Origin: CALKCV01 sp964619285
GTDB lineage: Bacteria; Cyanobacteriota; Cyanobacteriia; Cyanobacteriales; Microcoleaceae
DNA length: 36,854 bases
NCBI GenBank assembly: GCA_964619285.1
Contig: CAZUCT010000026.1
Location: 1-36,854, forward strand
Direction: 5' to 3'
Shown: positions 16,334 through 24,344 of the stretch, piece by piece
Position numbering within the stretch: position 1 is the stretch's first letter
How the letters are laid out: the number at the start of each line of letters is the position of its first letter
Made by a program: the position numbers and the translations under genes
The notes under the pieces: generated by a model
What the model saw: only the letters and a program-made list of their open reading frames with translations
What the model was told of the DNA's origin: nothing
Databases searched by the model: none

Positions 16334-17257
16334 GTGACAGAAATTAAAGCCAACTACGATGCAACCTGGAAAGAGGCGATCGCGTCTTACTTTGAGGAAT
16401 TTTTGGCCTTTTGTTTTCCAACAATTCACCAGGGAATAGACTGGAGTCGCGGCTTTCAAATCTTAGAACAACAACTCCAAGAAATAGTCGGCGAAGCCTC
16501 ATCGGAAAATCTCATCGCAGACAAACTCTTCCAAGTTTGGCTGTTAGAAGGAACAGAAATTTGGGTCTTAATTCATATTGAAATCCAAAGCCAAAGACAA
16601 GCAGAATTTGGCAAGCGGATGTATCAATATAATTACCGGGCCTTCGACCGTTACGAAAAACCGGTTCTCAGCCTCGCCCTCTTAGGAGACGATAGCCCCA
16701 CTTGGCGGCCTTCATCATATAGTTATGGTTTGGATGTCTGCCAAATGCAGTTAGATTTTGCCATTGCTAAAATCTTAGATTACGAGCCCCGGTGGGAAAT
16801 GCTCGAACAAAGCAGCAGTCCTATTGCAATTATGCTGATGGCTCATCTCAAAACCCAAGCTACTATCAGCAATTTAGACGAAAGGTTGCAATGGAAATGG
16901 ACTCTAGCCCGGTCTTTATTTGAAAAAGGCTATACTAGGAATGATGTCATCTTGCTGTTTAGGATTGTCGATAAAATGATGGCCCTATCGGCAGAATTGC
17001 AGCAAGGTTTTAAGCAACAAGTAAGAACCTACCAGGAGGAAAGAAAAATGCCCTTTTTAAGTACCATTGAAGAGGAAGCAATAGAACAAACTTTGAGGGA
17101 TAATATCAAAGTAGTTCTGGAAACTCGTTTTACAGAAGTTCCTTCAGAAATTACGGAAGCTTTGTGGAATATTTCCGATATTTCTCAATTGCAACCGCTG
17201 TTAGTCCGGGCAGTTACGGTTAACTCTTTGAGCGATTTTCAGGAGTTATTGGCTTAA
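16334..17257 (+). CDS. Rpn/YhgA-like PD-(D/E)XK nuclease-family protein
   Basis: The 307-residue protein matches a large cyanobacterial family annotated as Rpn-type recombination-promoting nuclease or putative transposase. The PD-(D/E)XK core is visible as Asp63 (ADKLFQVWLL), then Glu83-x-Gln85 in HIEIQSQ, followed by the helix RMYQYNYRAFDRY. Family members cleave DNA in vitro and promote recA-independent recombination (E. coli Rpn, general knowledge). The C-terminal half is helical, without a known domain. The likely start is the GTG at 16334 (MTEIKANYD), preceded by a purine-rich GAGAAAAA. It lies just after a phased repeat array. Confidence 0.75.
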   Translation: MTEIKANYDATWKEAIASYFEEFLAFCFPTIHQGIDWSRGFQILEQQLQEIVGEASSENLIADKLFQVWLLEGTEIWVLIHIEIQSQRQAEFGKRMYQYNYRAFDRYEKPVLSLALLGDDSPTWRPSSYSYGLDVCQMQLDFAIAKILDYEPRWEMLEQSSSPIAIMLMAHLKTQATISNLDERLQWKWTLARSLFEKGYTRNDVILLFRIVDKMMALSAELQQGFKQQVRTYQEERKMPFLSTIEEEAIEQTLRDNIKVVLETRFTEVPSEITEALWNISDISQLQPLLVRAVTVNSLSDFQELLA

Positions 17258-17380
17258 TTAATTGCTGTAAATTAGGAGGGCGATCTGCTCTCCTAATTTA
17301 TGGCAAAATTTAGTTAAAATTAGGAGCCTTCCCAAAAGCTTAAAGGCCATTGTTAATTGTTAATTTTTAATCGATATCAA

Positions 17381-18820
17381 ATGCAACAAATATTCACCAT
17401 CATCTCGGAGATTTTTACATCCCCGCTTTTTCAAATAGGCGGAGAATCTATATCCCTGCTGTGGATACTGAAACTGCTAATCTGGTTGCTAATAATTACC
17501 TTTTTAGTCAAAATTGTTAAGAGATTTCTCAAATATCGAGTCTTAGTAAAACTGCGCATAGATGAAGGCAACCGAGAAGCGATCGCCACCTTAATTAGCT
17601 ATGCCATTGGCACCCTTGGTTATATAATTGTCGTCCAAACTAGCGGCATCAATCTAGCAGCTTTTGCCGTAGTCGTCGGCGGTTTGGGAGTAGGTATTGG
17701 TTTCGGATTGCAAGACGTAACTAAAAACCTCGTCAGCGGTCTAACAATTCTCATGGAAAGAAAATTAAAAGTAGGAGATTTTATTGACTTTGACGGCATC
17801 TTTGGATATATCGAAGAAATCTCCATTCGTTCCACAGTAATGCGAACTCTAGCTGGCAGATATGTCGTAATTCCTAACAGCGAACTGGTGGAAAACAGAA
17901 TTATTAACTACAGCTATCAAAACTTTACCGGTCGGATAGAAATTGCCGTCGGCGTCGCTTATGACACCGATTTAGTATTAGTAACCGAGACCCTTTTAAA
18001 ATCTGCCTATATGGAATCATCAGTATTAGAAAATCCCATCCCCAAAGTAATTTTTAAAGGCTTCGGCGATAGCTCCTTAGACTTCGAGCTATGGGTTTGG
18101 GTAGAGCGAATAGATCGCGCCCCATTAATTAAAAGCTCTTTGCACTACATCATCGAGTACAACCTCCGCCAACAAAACATTAATATTCCTTTTCCCCAGA
18201 GAGATTTATGGTTGAAAAATTCCCCAGATTTAAAACCGATATCGGAGCAAAATTTGACAGAGAAAAAACTCCCCGAAAAATTGCCGTTTTCTGCCGCCAA
18301 ACCTTTATCTATTCGAGACTTACTCCACCAAGTACCCTATTTTCATAACTTTAACGAATTACAACTGCGAAGTTTGATAGAAATAGGACGACCAAAACAC
18401 CTATCGGCATCAGAAATTTTATTTCGTCAAGGCGACCCGGGAAATGCTTTTTGTATCGTGCTTTCTGGAAGTATCGAAGCTATTTCCGAAAGCAAAGAAA
18501 CAGAAACTCATTTATTTACTTTTGCTACCGGAAAATTCTTTGGAGAATTGCCGTTAATGTTGGGGGTTCCCTATCCAACGACCATGCGGTCTGTTTCCGA
18601 AACAATTGTGTTTATAATAGACAAAGAAGGTTTTGAGAAATTGCTCCACGAACAGCCAGAATTAGGCGAAGAAATCGTGCGGGAATTATGCGATCGCAAA
18701 GAAGTATTGGAACAGCATCAACAGCAGTTACGAGAGTTAGGTTTAATTAGCGTTGAGGAAGAAAACGGCAATCTTGTCCTTTGGGTTAGCAAGCGAATCA
18801 AACAATTGTTTAATCTTTAA
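17381..18820 (+). CDS. MscS-family mechanosensitive channel with C-terminal cyclic-nucleotide-binding-like domain
   Basis: The 479-residue protein has three hydrophobic segments (about 23-44, 67-86, 92-118). The last is the Gly/Ala-rich pore helix (VVVGGLGVGIGFGLQDVTKNL) of MscS, followed by the beta domain (VGDFIDFDG) and the cytosolic vestibule. From about 315 it carries a CNB domain, with LFRQGDPGNAF and the phosphate cassette FGELPLMLGVPYPTTM at 387-402. This is the layout of bacterial cyclic-nucleotide-gated (bCNG) channels. The cassette lacks the Arg that holds the cyclic phosphate in cAMP/cGMP binders, so the ligand may be different or absent. The ATG at 17381 is preferred over a TTG at 17357 lying in simple repeat. 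Confidence 0.88.
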   Translation: MQQIFTIISEIFTSPLFQIGGESISLLWILKLLIWLLIITFLVKIVKRFLKYRVLVKLRIDEGNREAIATLISYAIGTLGYIIVVQTSGINLAAFAVVVGGLGVGIGFGLQDVTKNLVSGLTILMERKLKVGDFIDFDGIFGYIEEISIRSTVMRTLAGRYVVIPNSELVENRIINYSYQNFTGRIEIAVGVAYDTDLVLVTETLLKSAYMESSVLENPIPKVIFKGFGDSSLDFELWVWVERIDRAPLIKSSLHYIIEYNLRQQNINIPFPQRDLWLKNSPDLKPISEQNLTEKKLPEKLPFSAAKPLSIRDLLHQVPYFHNFNELQLRSLIEIGRPKHLSASEILFRQGDPGNAFCIVLSGSIEAISESKETETHLFTFATGKFFGELPLMLGVPYPTTMRSVSETIVFIIDKEGFEKLLHEQPELGEEIVRELCDRKEVLEQHQQQLRELGLISVEEENGNLVLWVSKRIKQLFNL

Positions 18821-18822
18821 TT

Positions 18823-19074
18823 TTATACCTTACCAACCGCTCCCCCAGCCAACATTCGCCGATATAAACCAACTAAGTCAACTTCTCGATATAAAGCAAG
18901 GAAACTATAGCGAGAAATGGAGCGATCGCTTTCGGGAAGATACAAACTCAGACCGCATAATTCTTCTGAATCCCTATCCTGCTGGGGGCAACGCCAAAGG
19001 TTGTTATCATAAAGCATCCAATACAAGACAACCCATTGATGACGCCATTTTCCCTGAGAAGATTTAGAATTCAC
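18823..19074 (-). CDS. Possible small hypothetical protein
   Basis: An 83-residue reading frame (GTG at 19074) with a protein-like composition: a Trp/Tyr-rich N-terminal half (WVVLYWMLYDNNLWRC) and a C-terminal half YSFLALYREVDLVGLYRRM. A purine-rich GGGAGA lies about 8-13 nt upstream. It converges on the MscS gene with the stops 2 nt apart. I do not recognise the family, and it could be chance. The overlapping plus-strand frame is less convincing because it overlaps the MscS gene. Confidence 0.4.
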   Translation of the reverse strand: MNSKSSQGKWRHQWVVLYWMLYDNNLWRCPQQDRDSEELCGLSLYLPESDRSISRYSFLALYREVDLVGLYRRMLAGGAVGKV

Positions 19075-19124
19075 CAGCTGTCTCCCATGACAACAGGAGT
19101 TTTTTCACCCACAGGCCAACCAAA

Positions 19125-19155
19125 AACCCCCGGGCCAACCAAAAACCCGGGGGTT
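19125..19155 (-). terminator. Rho-independent terminator of the thioredoxin-like gene
   Basis: Perfect 10-bp arms AACCCCCGGG (19125-19134) and CCCGGGGGTT (19146-19155). On the minus strand the stem runs into a T-rich tract (GGGTTTTTGG), immediately after the stop codon of the gene at 19160. Confidence 0.75.
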
Positions 19156-19159
19156 AACT

Positions 19160-19714
19160 TTACTCGCGCCACTTTACAGAACAACCCACCGCCTGCGTAA
19201 CGCTCGGGTTTATCGTTGCCCCCGCTTCCAATTGAGCGATCGCCTGAAGTAAATAAGACTCCTCCACCGCCTCTGGGTCGTTAGCATTATCGTCGATTAA
19301 ACCTCGATAGCGCAACTTACCGTCATGGTCTAACAAAAAAGCCTCAGGAGTCGTTGTAGCCCCAAAACTCTGAGCCACATCCTGAGTCACGTCCCGAATA
19401 TAAGGAAAATTTAGTTCCTGTTCGGCAGCGAAAGCCTTCATATTCTCGAAACTATCTTCGGGATACTTTTCCGCATCGTTAGCATTAATGCCAATTAAAG
19501 TAATGCCTTGGGACGTAAGTTCTGCTTGCAGTTCTTTGAGACGGTCTAAATATAACCGCACATAAGGACAGTGGTTGCACATAAAAATTACACCAACAGC
19601 CCGATAATTTTCCAAATATCGAGCTAAATGGTGAACCTCATCATCGACTCCTGGCAATTCAAAATCCGGCGCGTAGCTGTTAATTTCAGTTCCACTCATT
19701 TCCTCTAATCTCAT
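19160..19714 (-). CDS. Thioredoxin-like AhpC/TSA-family protein
   Basis: The 184-residue protein has the thioredoxin fold of TlpA/ResA or peroxiredoxin-like redoxins: APDFELPGVD near 15-23, a FMCNHCPYV active-site segment with Cys46-x-x-Cys49, and TTPEAFLLD with the cis-Pro loop near 120. No signal peptide is seen, so it should be cytosolic. Two resolving-type cysteines in CxxC suggest a dithiol reductant or a thioredoxin-dependent peroxidase rather than a classical one-Cys peroxiredoxin. The start may be the ATG at 19714 or the one five codons later (MSGTE). It is monocistronic with its own terminator. Confidence 0.85.
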   Translation of the reverse strand: MRLEEMSGTEINSYAPDFELPGVDDEVHHLARYLENYRAVGVIFMCNHCPYVRLYLDRLKELQAELTSQGITLIGINANDAEKYPEDSFENMKAFAAEQELNFPYIRDVTQDVAQSFGATTTPEAFLLDHDGKLRYRGLIDDNANDPEAVEESYLLQAIAQLEAGATINPSVTQAVGCSVKWRE

Positions 19715-19762
19715 CTTTCTAATTTGGGTAAAGGTAATAGGTAATTGCTAATAGAAAAAAGA

Positions 19763-19798
19763 CAATTAACAATTAACAATTAACAATTAACAATTAGC
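19763..19798. repeat. CAATTAA simple repeat
   Basis: Five CAATTAA heptamers lie in the leader of the thioredoxin-like gene, downstream of the agmatinase-family gene. The sequence is the reverse complement of the AATTGTT repeats elsewhere. Confidence 0.8.
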
Positions 19799-19824
19799 AG
19801 TTACCCATTACCTAAGATCGAATT

Positions 19825-20742
19825 TTACCAGCCTTTAGCCAAGGCTTGATATCCTATTAGTTTATAAGCTAATTTCGCAGCTGTAAACTCGGAAACTACT
19901 GAATCTGCGATCGGAGCCAATTCCATAATGTCGCAACCAACCACATCGTGGGACTGAAAAACCCGCCGCAAAAAACTCGTTAGAGAATGCCAATTTAGTC
20001 CCCCAGGTTCGGGAGTCCCCACCCCCGGGATGAGAGTAGGATCGATGCCGTCTAAATCTATGGTTAAGAAAACCCGTTTGGTTTGAATGCTAGAAATAGC
20101 CCTTTCCACCCAGTCAGGCTGAGTAGCTATTTCCCGAGACCGAAATACAGTCAGCCCTTTTTCCTTAATTAAATCCGCTTCTTCCTTACAAATCGCCCGA
20201 ATGCCAATTTGGACCGTGGGCAGGCCCATATCGACTATGCGCCGCATCACGCAAGCATGATTGTAAATAGAACCTTCGTATTCGTGGCGCAAATCTCCGT
20301 GGGCGTCTATTTGAACCACGGTGAAAGGTTCCGCTTCCCTTCTGTAAATTCTTTGATAAGCCCGGACAATGCCAGTGGTAATACTGTGTTCTCCACCCAC
20401 GGCGATAACGAATTTCCCGTCCGTATGTAGCTGTTCTACCGTTTCTTGGGTAACGTGCAGCATTTCTTCATGGGAAACCTTTTGGCCGTTGCGGGTATCG
20501 GCAACAGGTTCGGCGGTGTAGATGCCCACTTCCGAGGCAATTTCTCGATCTAGTTCTTCGTCGTAATCTTCGAGTTGGTGGGAGGCTTCCAAAAAGGCAG
20601 CCGGACCATTTTTGCAGCCTCGTCGATAGGTCGTAGTGGCTTCGTAGGGAATGGGGAGAATGGCTACCCGGGCTTCGTCGTACTCGGGTACAATTTCACT
20701 TCCAAGGAACGGTAAAACTGAGGTAGAAGCGATCGCTGTCAT
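19825..20742 (-). CDS. speB: Agmatinase-family ureohydrolase
   Basis: The 305-residue enzyme carries the binuclear-metal signatures of ureohydrolases: GGEHSITTG (about 117-125), VQIDAHGDLR (about 142-151), NHACVMRRI, and TIDLDGIDPTLIPG (about 226-239). These hydrolyse a guanidino group to release urea; agmatinases make putrescine for polyamine synthesis. Some cyanobacterial proteins once named SpeB are guanidine hydrolases, usually beside hypA/hypB-like nickel chaperone genes. No such genes are present here, which mildly favours agmatinase, but the substrate cannot be read from the sequence. The gene is divergent from pyrH, with a roughly 230-bp spacer that must hold both promoters. Confidence 0.85.
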   Translation of the reverse strand: MTAIASTSVLPFLGSEIVPEYDEARVAILPIPYEATTTYRRGCKNGPAAFLEASHQLEDYDEELDREIASEVGIYTAEPVADTRNGQKVSHEEMLHVTQETVEQLHTDGKFVIAVGGEHSITTGIVRAYQRIYRREAEPFTVVQIDAHGDLRHEYEGSIYNHACVMRRIVDMGLPTVQIGIRAICKEEADLIKEKGLTVFRSREIATQPDWVERAISSIQTKRVFLTIDLDGIDPTLIPGVGTPEPGGLNWHSLTSFLRRVFQSHDVVGCDIMELAPIADSVVSEFTAAKLAYKLIGYQALAKGW

Positions 20743-20973
20743 TTCTTTGTGGTTCTAATTTTTTTAAGGCGATAGTTAATTTACTTGATCCTATCCGTTG
20801 CCTTTCATATTTGCAATTCTTTCATACTCAAAAAAGCTAATAGATTGACCTTGAGGTACGATCCTAACCATGAAAAGCCCAATTCCCCATTCCCCATTCC
20901 CCAAAATATTTTTCAAAAGGTTCTCCAACTGCTATCTTATTTTGGAAACTTTAGTTGAGATAACCAATAAAGC

Positions 20974-21702
20974 ATGGGGAAAGCTTATCAACGGGTTTTG
21001 CTAAAACTTAGCGGCGAAGCCTTAATGGGAAGTTTGGGCTACGGCATCGATCCTGTAGTAGTTCAAGACATCGCCCAGGAAGTAGCTCAGGTAGTGGCCA
21101 ACGGCATCCAGGTGGCAATAGTGGTCGGTGGGGGTAATATCTTTAGAGGGGTTAAAGCAGCCTCTAAAGGAATGGACAGGGCCACCGCCGACTATGTGGG
21201 CATGATTGCTACGGTAATGAATGCCATTACCTTGCAGGACGCTCTCGAACAAGCGGGAGTACCCACCAGAGTACAAACAGCGATCGCCATGCAGGAAGTA
21301 GCCGAACCTTACATCCGCCGTCGGGCTATCCGCCACCTGGAAAAAAAACGGGTGGTAGTTTTTGGGGCAGGTTCCGGCAATCCCTTTTTTACTACCGACA
21401 CCACTGCGGCCTTGCGGGCCGCAGAAATTGATGCCGAAGTAATCTTTAAGGCCACCAAGGTTGATGGAGTCTATGATTCAGATCCCAAGGTGAATCCAGA
21501 GGCCAAGCGTTACGAAAAATTGACTTATGCAGAGGTCTTGGCCCAAGATTTAAGGGTCATGGATAGTACGGCGATCGCCCTCTGCAAAGAAAATAATATA
21601 CCTATTATTGTATTTGACCTCTCGGTACGGGGAAATATTCGCCGGGCCGTGATGGGAGAATCTATTGGAACTTTCGTGGGAGGTTTTTGTGAAGCTATCT
21701 GA
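20974..21702 (+). CDS. pyrH: UMP kinase
   Basis: The 242-residue protein matches bacterial hexameric UMP kinases of the amino-acid-kinase fold: LLKLSGEALMG at 9-19, VVGGGNIFRG at 50-59, DRATADYVGMIATVMN, and TTDTTAALRAAEI in the nucleotide-binding part. It phosphorylates UMP to UDP in pyrimidine nucleotide synthesis and in this family is regulated by UTP and GTP. The stop codon overlaps the start of frr by 14 nt, the classical pyrH-frr pairing. The ATG at 20974 matches the usual N-terminus. Confidence 0.97.
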   Translation: MGKAYQRVLLKLSGEALMGSLGYGIDPVVVQDIAQEVAQVVANGIQVAIVVGGGNIFRGVKAASKGMDRATADYVGMIATVMNAITLQDALEQAGVPTRVQTAIAMQEVAEPYIRRRAIRHLEKKRVVVFGAGSGNPFFTTDTTAALRAAEIDAEVIFKATKVDGVYDSDPKVNPEAKRYEKLTYAEVLAQDLRVMDSTAIALCKENNIPIIVFDLSVRGNIRRAVMGESIGTFVGGFCEAI

Positions 21703-22237
21703 AGCTGAAAGTAAAATGAAAAAGGCCGTTGAGGCTACTCAACAGGCTTTCAATACCGTTCGCACGGGACGGGCCAACGCATCCTTATTAGATCGGGTGA
21801 TGGTGGAGTATTACGGAAGTCCTACTCCCCTCAAGTCTCTGGCCAGTATTAATACTCCTGACGCCAGTACCATCACCATTCAACCTTACGATCGCAATAG
21901 CTTAACTCTAATAGAGAAGGCAATTTCTCTCTCGGATGTGGGCCTTACCCCTAATAATGACGGTTCGGTGGTGCGTCTCAATATTCCGACACTGACGAGC
22001 GATCGGCGTCAAGAACTGGTAAAACAGGTGGGCAAATTAGCTGAAGAAGGCAAAGTGTCCGTCCGCAATATTCGTCGGGATGCTATTGACTCCGTGCGTA
22101 AGGAGGAGAAAAATAGCGATATCTCTAAAGATGAATCCCGCAATTTGCAAGATGAAATTCAAAAGCTGACAGATAAATACACGGCTAAAATTGACGAGTT
22201 ATTGGCAGCCAAAGAAGAGGACATTACCACTTTATAA
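21689..22237 (+). CDS. frr: Ribosome recycling factor
   Basis: The 182-residue protein has the canonical RRF sequence: ESKMKKAVEATQQAFNTVRTG near the N-terminus, SLLDRVMVEYYG, and VRNIRRDAIDSVRK near 120. With EF-G it splits the post-termination ribosome. I choose the GTG at 21689, which gives the family length and is preceded by GGGAGG (21678-21683) with a 5-nt gap. It lies inside the last codons of pyrH, so translation is probably coupled. The frame extends upstream to 21665 but that would exceed the family length. Confidence 0.95.
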   Translation: MKLSEAESKMKKAVEATQQAFNTVRTGRANASLLDRVMVEYYGSPTPLKSLASINTPDASTITIQPYDRNSLTLIEKAISLSDVGLTPNNDGSVVRLNIPTLTSDRRQELVKQVGKLAEEGKVSVRNIRRDAIDSVRKEEKNSDISKDESRNLQDEIQKLTDKYTAKIDELLAAKEEDITTL

Positions 22238-22297
22238 AACCCCTTTTTGGCCATGGGTAATTGGGAATGGGTAATTAATTTAGTATAACTTTTGTCA

Positions 22298-22369
22298 GGG
22301 TGCATCTCAATTTTGCCTAAAGCTAAAAAGCAATTAATTTGTGGTTGTCTGAAAAATTGAGATGCACCC
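22298..22369. repeat. Inverted repeat GGGTGCATCTCAATTTT
   Basis: Perfect 17-bp arms (22298-22314 and 22353-22369) surround a 38-nt AT-rich loop between frr and the reductase gene. A related GGGTGTATCTCAATTT half-site occurs at about 24966-24981. It is a miniature-repeat-like element and a possible terminator of pyrH-frr. Confidence 0.85.
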
Positions 22370-22414
22370 CATAATTATTGCTTAATTGACTCAACTTAAA
22401 AGACAAATAAAAAA

Positions 22415-23530
22415 ATGTTCGATTGCATTATCGTAGGTGCCGGCCCTGCTGGGGGCGCGGCAGCTTATCATTTAGCCAAAAAAGGGCGTTCGGTTTTAGT
22501 AATAGAAAAAGAGTCTTTACCTCGCCAAAAACCTTGTAGCGGAGGAGTCTCGCCGGCCATCGCTCGATGGTTTGATTTTGACTTTACTCCTGCTATTGCC
22601 CTCAAAGTAAAAAAGGTTCGCTACACCTGGAAATTAGAAGACCCCGTAGAAGCAGAATTACCAGAGGCAATGTGGGTAGTAAATAGGTCGACATTCGACC
22701 ATTTTCTCGTCAAACAAGCCCAAAGTCAAGGAGCAGAAATTAAAGACGGCACCGAAGTAACGGGAATAGAATTTAAGAGCGATCGCTGGTTCGTAAAAAC
22801 CACTGGCGAACCGGTCGAAGGACGTTATTTAATAGCAGCAGACGGTGCCTGCGGTCCCATGGCAAAATGGCTCGGTTTTAAAGAAGCAAAAAAACGACAA
22901 AGTTATCTATTAGAAGTGCCAGTAGCCGACAAATCCAACCCCATAGTAATGTTTGAATTTGGCTTAGTTAAAAACGGCAGTATTTGGAGCTTTCCCAGGG
23001 AGTCCGGTTATTCTATTAGCGCTGCAACTTTCCGAGGTGGAGAACCCAAAAACCTCGATAAAGAATTAAACGAATATGCCAAACAATTCGGAGCTAATGG
23101 CAATCTGACAATTCAAGAAAACCCCCTTTGTTTGTGGGATGGAGAGCGAGATTTACACGCGCAAAATGCCCTTTTAGCCGGAGAAACAGCGGGGATATTA
23201 GATCCTTTATCTGCCGAAGGAATTCGCCCTTCTATATTTAGCGGCGTTAAAGCAGCCGAAGCGGTGGATGGAGCTTTAAGCGGTGATAGTAATGCTCTGA
23301 AAAAATACACCCAAACCATCAACGAAGAATGGGGTGCAGATCTGGTCTGGGCGGGACGTTTGGCAGGAGCATTTTACAGGTTTCCTAAAGTGGCATATAA
23401 AGCAGGCGTTAAAAGACCTACTGCTTCTTTAATAATGAGTAAAATCTTATGCGGAGAAATGCGTTACGGAGAGATTGCCAATAAAGCAATTAAACGTTTG
23501 AGCAATACCTTTTTACCCGGGCGAGGTTAA
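22415..23530 (+). CDS. Geranylgeranyl-reductase-family FAD-dependent oxidoreductase
   Basis: The 371-residue flavoprotein starts with a dinucleotide-binding fold (IIVGAGPAGGAAAYHLA at 5-21) and RQKPCSGGVSP near 37, typical of the ChlP/geranylgeranyl-reductase family. A GETAGILDPLSAEGIRPS segment follows at about 255-272. Family members reduce isoprenoid double bonds of chlorophyll, tocopherol or archaeal lipids. True cyanobacterial ChlP is longer with a different N-terminus, so this is a paralogue whose substrate is unknown. It stands alone between two miniature inverted-repeat elements. Confidence 0.85.
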   Translation: MFDCIIVGAGPAGGAAAYHLAKKGRSVLVIEKESLPRQKPCSGGVSPAIARWFDFDFTPAIALKVKKVRYTWKLEDPVEAELPEAMWVVNRSTFDHFLVKQAQSQGAEIKDGTEVTGIEFKSDRWFVKTTGEPVEGRYLIAADGACGPMAKWLGFKEAKKRQSYLLEVPVADKSNPIVMFEFGLVKNGSIWSFPRESGYSISAATFRGGEPKNLDKELNEYAKQFGANGNLTIQENPLCLWDGERDLHAQNALLAGETAGILDPLSAEGIRPSIFSGVKAAEAVDGALSGDSNALKKYTQTINEEWGADLVWAGRLAGAFYRFPKVAYKAGVKRPTASLIMSKILCGEMRYGEIANKAIKRLSNTFLPGRG

Positions 23531-23550
23531 GAGATTTTGTAGTAGTGCGT

Positions 23551-23719
23551 CACAGCTAAAATGGTGGGTAAAAATATTAACGCTAATTGCTAATTGCTAA
23601 TTGCTAATTGCTAATTGCAAGAATGGTATTTTGCTCGATAACTGAAGACATTTTCATTACCCATTACCTATTACCCATTACCAAAAATAGTTAGTTTTTT
23701 ACCCACAACTTTAGCTGTG
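23551..23719. repeat. Miniature element with 24-bp terminal inverted repeats
   Basis: The left end CACAGCTAAAATGGTGGGTA (23551 onward) and right end (to 23719) pair over 24 nt with two mismatches. The interior is GCTAATTG and CCCATTACC simple repeat without coding potential. A CGTCA/TTGCT context flanks it but no clear target duplication is seen. This accounts for most of the gene-free stretch 23531-23811. Confidence 0.7.
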
Positions 23720-23726
23720 TTGCTCT

Positions 23727-23781
23727 AGTAGGGTGCTAAAAGCGCACCTTCTTTTCTTTAAAAGTAGGGTGCTAAAAGCGC
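23727..23781. promoter_or_regulatory. Direct repeats upstream of hicB
   Basis: AGTAGGGTGCTAAAAGCGC occurs perfectly twice, at 23727-23745 and 23763-23781, 36 nt apart, ending 31 nt before the hicB start. They are candidate operators, though the HicB here has no visible DNA-binding domain. Confidence 0.45.
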
Positions 23782-23811
23782 TACAACCAAACAAACCAAG
23801 GATAAAAGAAG

Positions 23812-24063
23812 ATGATTTCTGAGTATTTAGAAGAGGCTTTAAAACGTGCCAGTTATGAAATTATTGATGATGAAGAACCCTATTATGGCGAAGTAAGCGA
23901 CTTACAGGGAGTATGGGCCAGTGGCAAAACTCTTGAAGAATGTCGGCAAAACCTTTTGGATGTAGTAGAAGGTTGGGTTTTGCTAAGGTTGACCCGTGGC
24001 ATGAATATACCGCCACTGGGTCAAGTGCAAATTCAGTTACCAAAGGAGACAATAGATGTCTAA
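23812..24063 (+). CDS. hicB: HicB-family antitoxin
   Basis: The 83-residue protein has the partial RNase-H-like HicB fold: YYGEVSDLQGVWASGKTLEECRQNLLDVVEGWV, read in parts near 24-56. It neutralises HicA and lies upstream of it, with an 8-nt overlap. It lacks the C-terminal HTH or ribbon-helix-helix extension found in longer HicB proteins, so autorepression would need another factor. Direct repeats sit just upstream. Its start has a weak purine-rich GGATAAAAGAAG leader. Confidence 0.88.
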   Translation: MISEYLEEALKRASYEIIDDEEPYYGEVSDLQGVWASGKTLEECRQNLLDVVEGWVLLRLTRGMNIPPLGQVQIQLPKETIDV

Positions 24064-24283
24064 GCTGTCTGCTGTCTCTAGGCGCTATCTGATAAAGCGT
24101 CTGCGTCAATTGGGTTTTCAAGGACCGTACCAAGGCGGGAAACATCCTTATATGCTAAGGGAAAATGTAGTTGTCACTATTCCCAATCCACATCGCGGGG
24201 ATATAGGAGCTAATTTGCTTTATAGAATTTTGCGTCGGGCTGGTATTAGCCGTGAAGAATGGCTAGAGCAGGAAAGCGAATAA
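24056..24283 (+). CDS. hicA: HicA-family mRNA interferase toxin
   Basis: The 75-residue double-stranded-RNA-binding-like toxin has LIKRLRQLGFQGPYQGGKHPYM (in parts 12-33) with the catalytic His in GGKH, followed by VTIPNPH and LLYRILRRAGIS. HicA cleaves mRNA independently of ribosomes when free of HicB. The ATG at 24056 has a strong AAGGAG (24043-24048) inside the hicB end. The module looks intact. Confidence 0.88.
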   Translation: MSKLSAVSRRYLIKRLRQLGFQGPYQGGKHPYMLRENVVVTIPNPHRGDIGANLLYRILRRAGISREEWLEQESE

Positions 24284-24344
24284 TCGTTTAAAAAATTCCT
24301 CAACAACAATTGTGGTGCGCGGTGCGCACCTACTATTAACTATT

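Noticed and set aside
17357..17380. Upstream TTG extension of the MscS gene
   Set aside because: It reads through an AATTGTTAATT simple repeat; the ATG at 17381 begins the conserved protein.
24056..24145. Minus-strand frame 23861-24145 across hicBA
   Set aside because: It is antisense to two recognisable toxin-antitoxin genes and has no family features.
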